Shown: piece after piece, positions 11,739 to 22,611 of the stretch
How the letters are laid out: each line of letters opens with the position of its first letter
How positions within the stretch are numbered: the stretch's first letter is position 1
Assembly: GCA_012845835.1 (NCBI GenBank)
Contig: JABAKD010000016.1
Span: 6,101,919 to 6,165,918, forward strand
Length of the DNA: 64,000 nt
Reading direction: 5' to 3'
From: Undaria pinnatifida
Lineage: Eukaryota > Sar > Phaeophyceae > Laminariales > Alariaceae
The notes under the pieces: model-generated
What the model saw: the letters and a program-made list of their open reading frames with translations, nothing else
Databases searched by the model: none
What the model was told of the DNA's origin: nothing
Translations under genes and position numbers: made by a program

Positions 11739-12487
11739 CCACCCCCGAGACGCCGTACGAGTGCTGACCAAACACCGTACTCTGCGTATCACGCGCCATG
11801 TCACCTGGCAACGCGTGCCGCCTTCACCACCTGTACCTGCCCCGATGCATGACTCCCTGTTCCAGGAAGAAGAGGGGTTCGAGTCCGACGACGAGAGCAC
11901 GTCAGATGGAGGTGGGGGGGGGGTGATGGACGAAAAGGATGAAGATCTGGCTTGCCTGACCGACCTCGACGTGACGTGGGGGTTTGATCTGCACGCGTTC
12001 TTGCGGGAGCGCTCACAGGAGACACCTGCTGCCGGCGATGCTGGTGATCTGCACGCGTGCTTGCTTGCAAGAGCGCTCACAGGAGGCACCTGTCGCCGGC
12101 GATGCTGGCGATGGAACAGCCAAGACGATAGACTCGTCTCTAGGGGGCGCGGTAGACGCCTCCTCGGTCCCGGCAGAGAGGGCCGAAACAGTCGAGACGA
12201 TGGACTCGTCTAAAGGGGGCGCGGTAGACGCCTCCTCCGTCCCGGCAGGGAGGGCCGAAAGCGGCTCAGACGCATCAACAGCCTCCGGCACAGACCAAGG
12301 GAACGGCGAAGATCCCCCCGCGGTCCGGTCGGGCAGGGCAGCTCCGACATTAATGGGCCGGACCCGGGGTCAGAGCCATCGCCTGCAGGATGAATCTGCT
12401 CAACGTCAGCGTGTGATTGAGAACGCTATGTCTGCGGCAGTGCAAAAGCGGACTGAGTATGGGAGTTTACTGGCAAATACATCCTGA
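11731..12487 (+). pseudogene. copia integrase tail and linker; RT absent
   Basis: From 11740 the integrase tail is read in a new frame (NHPRDAVRVLTKHRTLRITR, then HVTWQRVPPSPPVPAP), which is typical of the region just after the copia integrase core. A Gly/Asp/Glu-rich linker follows. It contains two internal tandem duplications, at about 11989-12108 and about 12120-12257. A four-base difference between the first pair shifts the frame near 12069, after which the reading continues to a stop at 12485-12487. Reverse transcriptase should begin about here but does not. The deletion or truncation breakpoint is therefore close to 12480. Confidence 0.75.
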
Positions 12488-14600
12488 ACACGACACGGTA
12501 CATCCGACCGGCACACATCACAAGAAGTTTAATTTTTTTATACATGTTTATACGAACAATGGTACTCGGACTGACTTCTCGCTGGCATGTACAGACCTTT
12601 CCATAACACACAAACACGAAAACATAATTGCATGTAAAGTAGCAAGATGCGCCTCAAAAATAGCAACCTATTCTCGACATGCGGCGTTCGAATCCGAATT
12701 GTTTTCAATCCCGGTACACAAGTGAACAAACACGAGTAGACATATACAAGGCTTCGACTTCGTTGCTTTGTACGCATTCAAAACGAGGTCACATCCCAGG
12801 CTGTGATTCTGTTGGGGGAGCAACCAGAATTTCGGTAAATCGAGCAACAGGCAAAGTGCCCACTCGTGGGGCCACTGGAAGCAACGGACCATATGGGAAA
12901 CACGCCGCCCTCTTTCTCACCGATCGGAGGTTGGACTCCAGACACCGCGTAGTTTTGAAAGCCGCGCGGAGAAGCTTCCCTGGAAGGCCTCCTATCACCG
13001 CTCTCTGTCCTGCGCGCATCCCGCCTTCGGCTGCCGCTGCCAGCAAGTCGCGTAGATGGTGCTGACAGGTCTTCATCTGAAGGGGGCGATTACGGCACCA
13101 ATCGCAGGTCCCTTGCTGTCTCTTTCTGCGGCTCATCATCCAAGGCGCCCATGACCGAGCACATGCACCAGCTTTGTCCCTGAAGACGAGATGACATCGA
13201 AACAAATAATGCGTTAATTGCATATGTGGAAGGGACAGCAGTACTGGAGGGAGCAGGAAAGCAGGCGCGGGCTCTTCTCCGCCCGCGAACCAAGTCGTTC
13301 CAACGGTAGCGATGATAATTTTACCCTCCGGAGTTTCTCCTTCGAACTGCCTACATGACATATTGCAGAGGGAAGAAACCTACGTACAAGGCATTCTTGC
13401 GGGTGAAAGAAACGCGTATCAGCCACAACATCATGTCAAAAAAAATTAAGAAGCGGCAGGCATCAGCGGTAGGCAGAGGCCCGAAGCTGTCTCATCCGGG
13501 CTCTCCCCACCTCGTTGTGCGGTAGTAAGTACTACGACGGTGACGAGGTTTCCTATACTTTCGCTTCTTTGCGTGCCCTCCAAACTGCACGAAAACTTTT
13601 ACGGTAGGTCTGAAACGAAGTTGGCTACCCATAACAGGTCGGGTTTAGATACTTTACTCTATCGTTCCCACTGCGCTCCAGAAGCGACCAACACCGTACC
13701 CGCTTGAGGGTGCTCCGAGATGAGAGAAAAGGGAAGGAAGTGTGAACGTTGAATACTTGTTTATTTGCTCCCTGGTGTCCGATCAGGCTGTTTCTTTTTA
13801 GAATGGAACCCCCCTACATCTATCTAACATACGCTGGTGGTTGCAGTGCTGCTTCACTTGTGGCGAGGTCGACAGCAGCTGGCGACATGCGTTTCGACTC
13901 GGACAGCGGTTGCGGCTACCGAAACAATTTTGAGATTGAATATGGTCATACTTAGTTGCGCACAAATATTATTGGATGAAACCTTCTGTAAGAGATACCC
14001 ATCAATCCTGGCAACGCCGAACCGTAGGCATTAGGCTGCGCCACGCTACCCAAGTGCAGGTGGCAAGCTTATTTCTACCATTGGGTACTTGACTTGGACC
14101 GCCGTTTAGATTTGTGGTACGCTCCTAGCAAAAACTGGATCTCAACTCCTACGGTGTACGCAGGGCCACAAAAACGTGCCCCTGCTATTCTTCAAAAGCT
14201 ATTTTACACACAGTGCTTCGGATTTCTTAGTCTCTGCCCTGCTGCTCTTGATTTCACCGGTGCTCGGAGGGGAGGTCAATTGCGGAATTGCGGCGGAATC
14301 AGAAGGGGTGTCCGCAATCCCCGCTTTTCCGCTGGAAGCGTTTTTCCGGCGCTTTTTTTCCTCTCGGCGCGCAGAGCTGCTGGTGAGTACCTATCTTGCG
14401 CGTACCGCGAGTACCGCTTGGCGTGCCTCCCTGGCAAGTCAACACCATACCGCCGGGACAGATTCCACTTGCCACTCATTCCCTGCAGGAAACTTTTCAG
14501 GCAAGTTGAGGCAATGCGTTTGACTTTGCCGCTGCTGTGCTGTGCAACGTTCGGGGCGGCATTCGTCCCGAGGGACGGCATCTTACGAACTTGACGCCCT
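12488..14600. other. No supported gene
   Basis: No recognisable gene or repeat. A minus-strand frame at 12789-13361 (about 190 codons, start uncertain) and a plus-strand frame at 14094-14594 are the longest. Neither shows a domain. Confidence 0.4.
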
Positions 14601-14610
14601 TTGCCTCTAG

Positions 14611-15001
14611 ATGTGGACTACCCGGGGGGCGCCATGCAATCAGGTGTCTTGTGCCTGGGGAGTCGTCATGGCTTGCCTCGTCAGGTTTTGGGCTGGATTG
14701 GGTGATCTCGCACGAGGTTATAGATTGCACAGCAATGCGGACGGGAGTGGCAGCATTTCGCCGGCTACGCCCACGCCATGTGCTATCGCGGCGACGGAAG
14801 CCAAGATCGAGGCTGTGGAGGCTGCTCTCTCTGGAGGACCTACGTATCTCGGTATCTCCGACAGGGGCGTCTTCCTGGACGAAAAAAGCAGCTCCAGGAC
14901 AAAGAGAGGCAGCTCCTGTTTTTGCTCCTGGACGAAAAAAAGCAGCTCCGGGAGATAGAGCTCCTGTTGTTGAAGAAGCCAGCCGCCGCCGCGGTTTCAC
15001 T
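14611..15001 (+). pseudogene. Coiled-coil fragment, RHS/Crinkler-like, frameshifted
   Basis: From about 14775 the frame of the ATG at 14611 reads AATEAKIEAVEAALSGGPTY, then LGISDRGVFLDEK, and then degenerates. The sense continues one frame over as KKQLQDKERQLLFLLLDEKK, then QLREIELLLLKK. The cause is visible. The first LDEK repeat has six A residues (14882-14887) and the second has seven (14935-14941), and adding one A to the first restores a continuous heptad-like coiled coil. Proteins with a short 'ALxxGxxYLG' box followed by an 'LxEKKQLQ' coil are often the N-terminal parts of Crinkler/RHS-like multidomain proteins in stramenopiles. That assignment is from memory of the pattern and is tentative. 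No C-terminal domain is found downstream. Confidence 0.5.
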
Positions 15002-15943
15002 TTCAGGTGCGTGCACGTGTTGCCGTCGCTTCCAAATTGTAACAACCCTCAGATCAAACAAGAGAGGGGTGAGTGGCAGGAGCTCGACCTGGCGCTGCGT
15101 CTGAGGGCTGAAACGGCAGTGGGTGGTTGGTCCATTCATCCTTTGACTTCTTTTTTTTCTGGCGGGCATCTCACGTACATAGTTTAAGGGCTTTCGACAG
15201 CTGACGCCCCCACGCTCGTGTACAGTACCTGGTAGTGGTGAGGCGAGCGAGTCCAAGTGCATGAGAGTCTTGCGTGTCGACACGCGAATGCATGTCAATA
15301 CTTTCGTATGATGAAAACTAGTCTGGAACAACACGGACAGCGCATATCTTCACAGCAGTAACCCAGCACTATCGACTTCTTGCTTTCATGTATACGAGTA
15401 GAAGTTGACGAAAACACCACAGCATCAGTACGGCGGGTTTCTCTCCGAAACATTTTGCTGGTTGACCTGGCGGAGTTGTGCAGAGAGGCGTTCAACTCTT
15501 GCAATGTTTTACATACAGTCTATCGGTGCTCTCTACCCAGCCGGACCACTACTGCCTGGATCTGCTGCTGCAGAACGCGCCCGCAAGTAGGACATTTCTA
15601 AGACTTTGAGGCTCATATTTCCGTCAACAGTAAGAAATTTCGCCTACACAGCTCAATCTGAGCCACAAAGGAAGAAACACCCCAGTAAGAACTGAGGGCA
15701 AGACCGCCAAACCACAAGAAACGAATTGCAGAGAATGTGAGCAATACAAAATGGCCGTGTATGTCCAGTGCCCACCCCTACCCTCATTTGGGTGTGTAAT
15801 TGTTTGACGTGCGGGTGTGGGTTGCTGTCTTGTATGCGGTGCCCCCCCTTTGAAGTGGCGACGCGCGCGTCATGGTTCTCACACATGACCGGTCGTGATG
15901 GCACTTCCCACCACCTCGATCGGGAGAAACACAATGTGGACGA
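15002..15943. other. No supported gene
   Basis: I see no convincing coding, RNA or repeat signal. A minus-strand frame at 14840-15334 is antisense to the coiled-coil fragment and lacks motifs. Confidence 0.4.
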
Positions 15944-16024
15944 GAGAAACGATGCATTACAACAATACGAGCATGAAATATCGTTCGAGGCCCCAAAAAT
16001 AAGAAACTGCGAATAAGAAAATCA
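15944..16024 (+). repeat. 81-bp direct repeat, left copy, flanking telomere element 2
   Basis: This 81-bp block, starting GAGAAACGATGCATTAC, recurs at 16312-16392 with five substitutions by eye, about 94% identical. The two copies bracket the TIR element at 16035-16299, with 10 and 12 bases between repeat and TIR. The spacing between copies is 368 bp. Confidence 0.9.
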
Positions 16025-16034
16025 CCAGGCGTTT

Positions 16035-16299
16035 AATTGCACGTACGTGCAAGGTTTTTAGAATTGCACGTAAACTCAGTACAGCCCCTGCCGACCTCGA
16101 GAGCAGACCGAGAGCCCCCCAGAGGGTTGGGTTGGGGTTAGGGTTAGGGTTAGGGTTAGGGTTAGAGTCGGGTCTGGGATCGGGTTGGTCTGGGCAGCGT
16201 AACCGTCGTTTTGTACGGACCTGCACATAGGGATCCGCCATACATAAATCGCTATTGAATTTACGTGCAAATCTAAAAACCTTGCACGTACGTGCAATT
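16035..16299. mobile_element. TIR element carrying a telomere-type array (copy 2)
   Basis: Near-perfect 40-bp TIRs lie at 16035-16074 and 16260-16299 with one mismatch. Each starts with the perfect 16-bp palindrome TTGCACGTACGTGCAA (16037-16052 and 16282-16297). A third heptamer follows as TTGCACG or a one-base variant, so the forward, reverse, forward layout matches the element at 6103-6404 although the bases differ. The interior holds a TTAGGG array at about 16125-16170, in the opposite orientation to copy 1. No open frame of note is present. Confidence 0.75.
16125..16170 (+). repeat. Interstitial telomere-type repeat, TTAGGG on plus strand
   Basis: Four to five TTAGGG units are preceded by GGGTTGGGTTGGGG and end in TTAGAGTCGGG. 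The same GGTTGGGG-type edge is seen in the array at 6183-6235 when that one is read on the minus strand. Confidence 0.9.
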
Positions 16300-16311
16300 T
16301 CACGGGAGCCC

Positions 16312-16392
16312 GAGAAACGATTCATTACAACAACACGAGCATGAAATATCCTTCAAGGCCCCAAAAATATGAAACTGCGAATAAGAAAATCA
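16312..16392 (+). repeat. 81-bp direct repeat, right copy
   Basis: Partner of 15944-16024. It begins 12 bases after the right TIR of the telomere-array element. The short linker reads TCACGGGAGCCC. Confidence 0.9.
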
Positions 16393-16514
16393 GCATAGGC
16401 TGGCGGTTCGGTCGAAAAATAGGAAAATGAGGCTCAACCCATATGTTACTTTTTTTACTTGCGGGCGCGTTCCGTTTTTCAACGGAGTCCCGTGTCTCAC
16501 ATGGGAAGCAGTGT

Positions 16515-16704
16515 TATTTTATTTAATATATTTCAAGGACGTCAGCCGTGAGTTCGACGAATTTCAGGTCAATACTCATCTTTGCAAGCTGCGTTGTTGG
16601 TACCTATAATATACTGTATGGGTGAGTTTTTATTGGGAGGGGTCCTACTTTTTTGTCCACTATAATGGTAAGTGTTGGTATTTATACTTTAGGTGGGGAA
16701 TTTT
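16515..16704 (+). repeat. Host repeat, copy A left part, split by the hAT element
   Basis: This stretch resembles 33536-33749 at roughly 80%, sharing GAGTTCGACGAATTTC, TGGGAGGGGTCCT and GAGGTGGGGAATTTT-like landmarks. Its continuation is at 18436-18577, on the other side of the 16705-18435 insertion. No coding potential is evident. Confidence 0.75.
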
Positions 16705-16723
16705 CAGGGCTTTTCACGGGTCA

Positions 16724-16960
16724 TGACCCGACCCGCGGGTCGGGTCAAGGAGGTTTCAAAATCTCGCGGGTCGGGTCGGGTCGGGTCATCACGTTTTTAA
16801 ATCTCACGGGTCGGGTCGGGTCGGGTCAGAGGTTTTCAAAATTTCGCGGGTCGGGTCGGGTCGGGTCAAAATGCTTCAAAATCTCGCGGGTCGGGTCGGG
16901 TCGGGTCAAGAGGTTTTCAAAATCTCGCGGGTCGGGTCGGGTCATGACCCGCGAGATACC
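16724..16960 (+). repeat. GGGTC subterminal array, left
   Basis: Units of about 45-50 bp consist of three or four GGGTC pentamers followed by a short AT-richer spacer (like AGGTTTTCAAAATCTCGC). Each unit has three or four closely spaced GGG runs with two-base loops, a G-quadruplex-type pattern. The array extends more loosely to about 17060. Confidence 0.88.
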
Positions 16961-17294
16961 GGTCACTTCGCGAGTCAAGCCATAATGACCCGTGAGTTGT
17001 TTTGGGCTGACCCGCGGGTCCAACCCGCGGATCTAGCCGGCGGATCCGCCTTTTTCAAACTGACAGGTGAGAGCCACGTTGATACCGTGTAGGCCCCCCG
17101 CGGGTCGGGCCCGCGGGTCCGCCAATAAAATACAAACATTTCGGCTTCCTGCCTCCCTCGTGCCGATGCTCCGATCATATGTCATCACAGCGTGCAGAAC
17201 AATCACCAGGCAGTACCCCTAGCTACTCGTAACAAGGCATACAGCAGTGTGACGCGAATCCCGTACCTACTGAAGCCGTAACAACAGCAGTAAT

Positions 17295-17539
17295 ATTACG
17301 GTCATACCAGTATGAAAAGTGACCAAACGTAAAAAGGCAAGGAAGGGCTGTCGTCGTCGAAGCAGCAGCAGCAGCAGCACTGGCAGCAGCAAGTACCAGC
17401 AGCAGACCCCGGATTCTCGCGGATCGCAGCCCCTGCTGACAGACCCACCGCCCCAGTTGTGGGCTTGCTGCCGGAGGCGGCTCAGCTAGGCTGCTTGCCG
17501 GGGCTGGAAACTGCACAGATACAAGATAGATACAGCAGT

Positions 17540-17573
<34 letters not shown>

Positions 17574-17866
17574 CTAGCTCGAGAATTATCATACCAGTAC
17601 GAAATGTGACCAAACGTAAAAAAGCAAGAAGAGCAGCCGTTGTCGAAGCAGCAGCGGCAGCAAGCAGCAGCAGCAGCAGCAGCAAGCAGCAGCAGCAGCA
17701 GCAGCACAGCAGCAGCAGCAGCCTGGCAGCAGCAAGCACCAGCAGCAGCAGACAACGCATCCTCGCGGATCGCAGCCCCTGCTGACAGACCCACCGCCCC
17801 AGTCGTGGGCTTGCTGCCGGAGGCGGCTTACCTAGGCTGCTTGCCGGGGCCGGAGATTGCACTTGT
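17295..17866 (+). repeat. Internal duplication of the hAT element with CAG/TAG microsatellites
   Basis: A segment of roughly 230-280 bp at about 17295-17516 is repeated at about 17585-17866. Shared landmarks are GTGACCAAACGTAAAAA, then a CAG-rich run, then GCGGATCGCAGCCCCTGCTG and GGGCTTGCTGCCGGAGGCGG. A TAG trinucleotide run (about 17541-17572) lies between. The second copy has a longer CAG tract, so the copies differ mainly by microsatellite expansion. Confidence 0.85.
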
Positions 17867-18174
17867 AAATTATATCTAGCTCGCTCGTCGGGTCGCTCGT
17901 CGGGTCGACCCGGTGGTCTAACGGTACGGGCATGTCCATGCATGTGGGTTGCGGTTTCTTTCCTATTCCTCGCGCGCACACCACATGACATAATCATCAG
18001 CTGCAAACAATGCCGGTAAAAAACGCAGAGAACACGACATACTGGGAAAAGTACGAGGGACCAAGGACCAACCAACCGAACGAGGTATACATGCTTTGAC
18101 CCGTGACTTTTTGACTTTGACCCGTAAGAAATGTCACGGGTCAAGTTCACGTGACCCGCCAGACGACCCGAATC

Positions 18175-18412
18175 TCGCGGGTCACCCGGATTGTCGCGGG
18201 TCGGGTCGGGTCGGGTCAAGACGATTTCAAAATCTCGCGGGTCGGGTCGGGTCGGGTCAAGACGTCTCGAAAATCTCGCGGGTCGGGTCGGGTCGGGTCA
18301 AGACGTCTCGAAAATCTCGCGGGTCGGGTCGAGTCGGGTCAAGACGTCTCGAAAATCTCGCGGGTCGGGTCGGGTGCTGACCCGACCCGACCCGACCCGA
18401 CCCGCGAAATTT
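18175..18412 (+). repeat. GGGTC subterminal array, right
   Basis: About four units of roughly 50 bp, each carrying GGGTCGGGTCGGGTC and a spacer such as AAGACGTCTCGAAAATCTCG. The last unit flips to CCCGA polarity just before the right end of the hAT element. Confidence 0.88.
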
Positions 18413-18435
18413 GACCCGACCCGTGAAAAGCCCTG

Positions 18436-18577
18436 GGAATTTTGAGCTAGATCAAACATCACATCTATTTTATATATATTACTGTAGTTTCCACTATACT
18501 GCTCCATCATATGTATGGTAGGCGGTTTATTTTGTTTTTTCTCCCCCCGGCTTTACCATCGGGAAGATTACGAATAC
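18436..18577 (+). repeat. Host repeat, copy A right part
   Basis: This matches 33742-33850 in order (CTGTAGTTTCC, ATTGCTCCACCATATGTAT-like landmarks). The large LTR element begins at 18578, so this host repeat has received two independent insertions about 140 bp apart. Confidence 0.7.
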
Positions 18578-19094
18578 TGTGAAGGTGTCGTGGTACCGGA
18601 AGGTGGGAGGGAAGGGACGCAGGGGTATCAGCTTCGCTTGGAGACAGCACCGGTTCTTCTTTATAGATTTCTCATTATTGGCGTTGAGCTATGACAAGTT
18701 CGAGGAGACAGGAAGAGGAAGAGGAGGAGAAGGAGGAGAAGGAGGAGGAGGAGCTAAGAGCACGGGGGTGGGATGAAGCTCACAGAGTTCGCTTCACCCC
18801 AGCATTGCTGCTGTGCTCTCTTCCGGACCTTTACCTACGGAACGTACAAGGAACGTTCTCCTGGATGTCCTATGTTCCCATGAGCGCTTAACGCGCTTAC
18901 TTCTATCTATCTTGTCCAGAGGAGGAGCGTTCCATTTCCGAGAACGCTCTTGTGGTACAAACTAGCTAGATTCTACGGGTTATCCGCTTCACTCAGAATA
19001 TTCCGTTTAAGAGAACCTTCTTGTGGCCAATAGACCATAACTCTGCGGACTATCCTACCGAATCTATTGCCAGCTATACTGACACTCTATAACA
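18578..19094 (-). repeat. LTR, downstream copy of the large element
   Basis: 517 bp. Read on the minus strand it begins TGTTATAGAGTGTCAG and ends CTTCACA. I count three differences from the other LTR: T/C near 18701, A/G near 18755 and G/A near 19013. It includes a GGA/GAA-rich stretch (about 18709-18757). Confidence 0.92.
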
Positions 19095-22000
19095 TTAGCC
19101 CACCCTGAATAGTCGTAGATGCAGATCGCCTGCCCATCAAAGGATGTCAACAAAACATCCAAAATTGGAAAGGGGATCGAAGATGCGGCTATTCGAAACA
19201 ACTAAAATGAGGCTATAGATTCCCCCACACCTCGTAATAATGAGGCTTAAACGCCTCATTGCAAGATATACAACCCTATGGAGGAGCTCACAACCGTGAG
19301 AGCTCGAGAAAGGGTATGTACCTACAGTATACCAGTAGCAATCGGCCTACGAAAGCACGAAGAGCGTGGCCACTGAGCGCAAGGATGCGGGGGGGGTAAA
19401 AAAAAAGAAGGTATAGACGCGGAAACCAAGTCAGAAAGAATAAGGGGACACGTGTTACGCTGTGAAGGCCAGACAAGTTTACGGCTTGAAGCGTAGGGCC
19501 GAAGGGGCGGGTGGTCGGTCCATTTGCTAAAAGGCCTAGAGAAATCAAGAAGCACAGCCTAAAGAACGTCAGAGTGCGCTACGTTGGACACTGACAGCTG
19601 ACGTGGGGCCATCGGTTGGACGGTGAAAGAGCAACAACTAAGACGCGAAGAAGTGCGACTAAGACGCGAAGAAGTGCGCAAGCGTCGGGCCATTGGTCCA
19701 AAGGCAGAAGAGCAAAGAGTCTGAAACAAGAGAAAACAAAGAACAGGGCCTAGAACAATGTCAGGGTCCGCAAGGTTGGACCTGGAAGGCTGACGTGGGA
19801 CCATTGGTCGAAAGGCAAAACTATAAAGAACCAGTACGCTGAGGTTTAACGGAAGCACAGGGGCCGTAATATGCGACCTAGGAGGCTAGCATAAGGCCCT
19901 TGGTCGAACTGTAGAACGGAAAACCGAGGCTACCAAAACAAATCGCTAAAACGCAGAGAGATACAACATCTGAACAGTGACACAGACAACACCAAAATTG
20001 TGGTACTGGAGGCGTGTGTGATACGCCGGAAATCTTAACCGGGGGGCAACAACAGTGGGGTACCCTTAGGAGCTATCTGGGTACAGTACCAGGAAAATGG
20101 AAAGGAATATGTGGTGAGGTCACCTAGCCAAAGCTATACGCAAACAAGGACGAAACTGAATCGTAGACACCAGAAAGACGGGAGGCACTATCGGAAGACA
20201 GAAAGAGAGTCGACATATGACACCTTGAGAGGCCAACTAATAACGGGAACAATGCCAGCAAACGTAGCGAGGCTATTCAACCATAACAAAGCAAGCGAAA
20301 AATGTGGTCAAGAAGAAGATACTCGTTCAGCTCAAAACAGCGCTGGAAGTGTCTAGCTCCAGAAAGGATGCAGGGAACAAAGACAAATATGAAGAAAGCC
20401 GCAGCTAGGTACTATACGTCGGGAACACGGGGTCGCTAACGTGGAGCAACCCTGAAAAGGTAACCGAGAAAAATGCAGGGAAAAACGGGAAGTAGGCAAA
20501 TCGTGTCATAGCAACGTACTGCAGCCTGACAAAAAGAAGGGTCCATAGCAAAGGACCTTGAAAGGCTACTTTCAGAAAACGAGCAACACTAGGTACGTAG
20601 CGAAGGCATACCTCCGAAAGCGATTTCGCTGAAAAAAAAAAACCAACACGAAAGGGGGTCAACAGGGAACGACCTATATGGGCTGCGAAGCCAAACTGGA
20701 GTCAAAACGTGGGCCCGATGCGACAAGTACGCCAACAAGCCAAGAGAAAAACGGGGGCCAAGAGGGGACGGCCTGTGGACTGCACAGTCAGGACGGGCTG
20801 TAAACCCATGATTAAGGCCGGTGTAGTTAAATTAAACCCTATGGGCAGGTATGCCGAAAAGAAACAAGATAAAGTGGTCGAGAGAAACAAGCTGCAACAA
20901 GCCAGGACGGGGGTCAGTGTCGTTGGACCGTAGGGGCAGCGGTGCCGAGAAAAAAAGTGAGAAATAGTGGTCCAGGGAAATAGATCCGCTGGCTACAAGG
21001 CAAGAACGGAGCCCGACAGCAAGGGGCTTTTGGGGGCAGGTACAACCAAACAAAGTAGTGGCCAAAGAGAACCGACAGATGGGCTGGAGAGTCAGCACGG
21101 TACCGCTAACGTGGAACCTAAGGGGGGCTCTCAATGTGAAGCCAGTGGTCGACAACATGGGACCATAGACAGTAGCAATAGCTGGAATGCCGTAATACCA
21201 AGTGGCTGGGGCTAAAGTGCAGCGACGTCAGTCGTGGGAAGAAGTACGCCAAGAAGCAAGAAAGGTCCAACAACAAAAAGGAAGGATGCCAAGGGGCAAG
21301 GAAAGTCCAACAGCAACAAGAACGGAGGTAATGCCTCGCGAAAAACGGAAGTGAAATAACGCGGAAAGCATCCATGTTGTCACCAATCGCATTGGGCGAG
21401 GCGGGAACGACACGACAGAAAACCTCGACCTGGTTCGGAAACGCCATGGTTCGTCGTTGTGCACGAAACGTGGGCAGGCTACATCGGCGGTAGAAGGCGG
21501 AAGCAAAACTACAAAGGCAAACACTCGTCGCACTGTAGAAAAGTGGAACAACTTGGGCGCGAGTTCAGGATCAAGGCGCCCATAAAGGTCACCGAAAAAC
21601 TAACAAGTACTTTGAATGCGGCAAACAAGACAGAAGGCATACTACTACGTTAAAACGTTGTTGGGGGCTCAATGATACTGAGACTGTAAGGGAATACTTT
21701 GGGGGGCCACAAGGCGATAACACTGACGATACTGGTAACTACCAGGTAGAATTGCACTGAGACAGTAGGGTCCAAAGCTAATACGCGCACTAAGCGTTCA
21801 CTCCCAGAAGAAAGGAGAGAGAGCTACTACGGTCGGCCGCTAACTGCGCACAGCGATAACCACTAAGGAGCAAGCGTGCCCAGAAATAACAAGAAAAAAA
21901 AATCAAATAATACCCGCGTTGCATGGACGCGAAAGCGGAAGGTATCGGTTCCGAAAATTCACGAACGCCAGAGTCGGGAGGAAATACGTTCCGAAAACGC

Positions 22001-22600
22001 ACACACTGCAGAGAGGAGGCGGTGTACATTCCCATCCGGCACATAGTGCAGGGGGAGGGGAAACCAAGATAGAAAAACCAAGCTAACACGATGTTATTTT
22101 CAAACTCATACCGTGAGAGCGGTGAAAACGGGGTCTTAACGCAACGGAGGGCTAATAAACTCTGTGAACGAGCACGCACATGATGCAGACGATGTCTCGG
22201 CTGAGAAGGAATCAGACGAAACTGTTACGATGTCGCGGGCTGATACCGTAAGCCGGACAGAGGGAGGGGGCAAGTCACGTACAACTCTATTTATGCTAGC
22301 GGCGCGCATGCACAGCGTGCAAGCGAAGTTCAGGCTAATAAGGACCAAGCGAAACTACCATGGTTTCGGGGGTTGATACTATAAAGAAGCCTAGGGAGGG
22401 GGGGGGGGTCGTGAACAAACGACGGACCCGAGAATACTAGCAGTTGATGTCGTGAAACTCTGAAAATGTGGCCTACTGTAGAGCCGTTCCTACTCGAAGC
22501 TAAGCGACGAAAAATCGGGGAAGACAAAAGCCAAAGCACTTGGATCTCCAATCGAGAAGAGGGGACTTGTGCAGGGCGATATGACGCAAACAAGGGGGAC
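19095..22600 (-). other. Interior of LTR element: degenerate dispersed repeats, no gene
   Basis: The plus strand is conspicuously purine-rich. A motif like GGCTGACGTGGGACCATTGG and its variants recur near 19600, 19683, 19788 and 19888, and GCCGARAARAAAC-type blocks recur near 20850 and 20945. No frame over about 130 codons has a recognisable motif. Confidence 0.6.
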
Positions 22601-22611
22601 AACACGCCTCA

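Larger units (their letters stand above)
8640..12487 (+). mobile_element. Ty1/copia LTR retrotransposon, 3'-truncated
   Basis: The order of a candidate short LTR, primer-binding site, gag, CCHC knuckles, aspartic protease and integrase is that of Ty1/copia elements. In these the integrase precedes reverse transcriptase. The reading ends in the low-complexity linker that normally joins integrase to reverse transcriptase. Nothing after 12487 resembles reverse transcriptase, RNase H, a polypurine tract or a second LTR. With one in-frame stop and at least three frame changes, this copy is dead unless supplied in trans. I see no second LTR, so no target duplication can be tested. Confidence 0.85.
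16705..18435. mobile_element. Non-autonomous hAT-type element built of GGGTC arrays
   Basis: The ends are an exact 18-bp inverted repeat: CAGGGCTTTTCACGGGTC at 16705-16722 and its complement at 18418-18435. An exact 8-bp duplication GGAATTTT lies at 16697-16704 and 18436-18443. CAGGG ends with 8-bp duplications are diagnostic of the hAT superfamily. A related unoccupied copy of the target exists at 33742-33749. The 1,731-bp body has GGGTC arrays near each end, an internal duplication with CAG and TAG microsatellites, and no transposase-like frame. It would need transposase supplied in trans. The minus-strand frame at 17482-18219 is repeat translation. Confidence 0.92.

Noticed and set aside
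17482-18219. 245-codon minus-strand frame inside the hAT element as transposase
   Set aside because: It translates GGGTC arrays and CAG microsatellites into low-complexity Arg/Asp/Pro and Leu/Ala runs; no hAT dimerisation (hATC) or zinc-finger motif is present.
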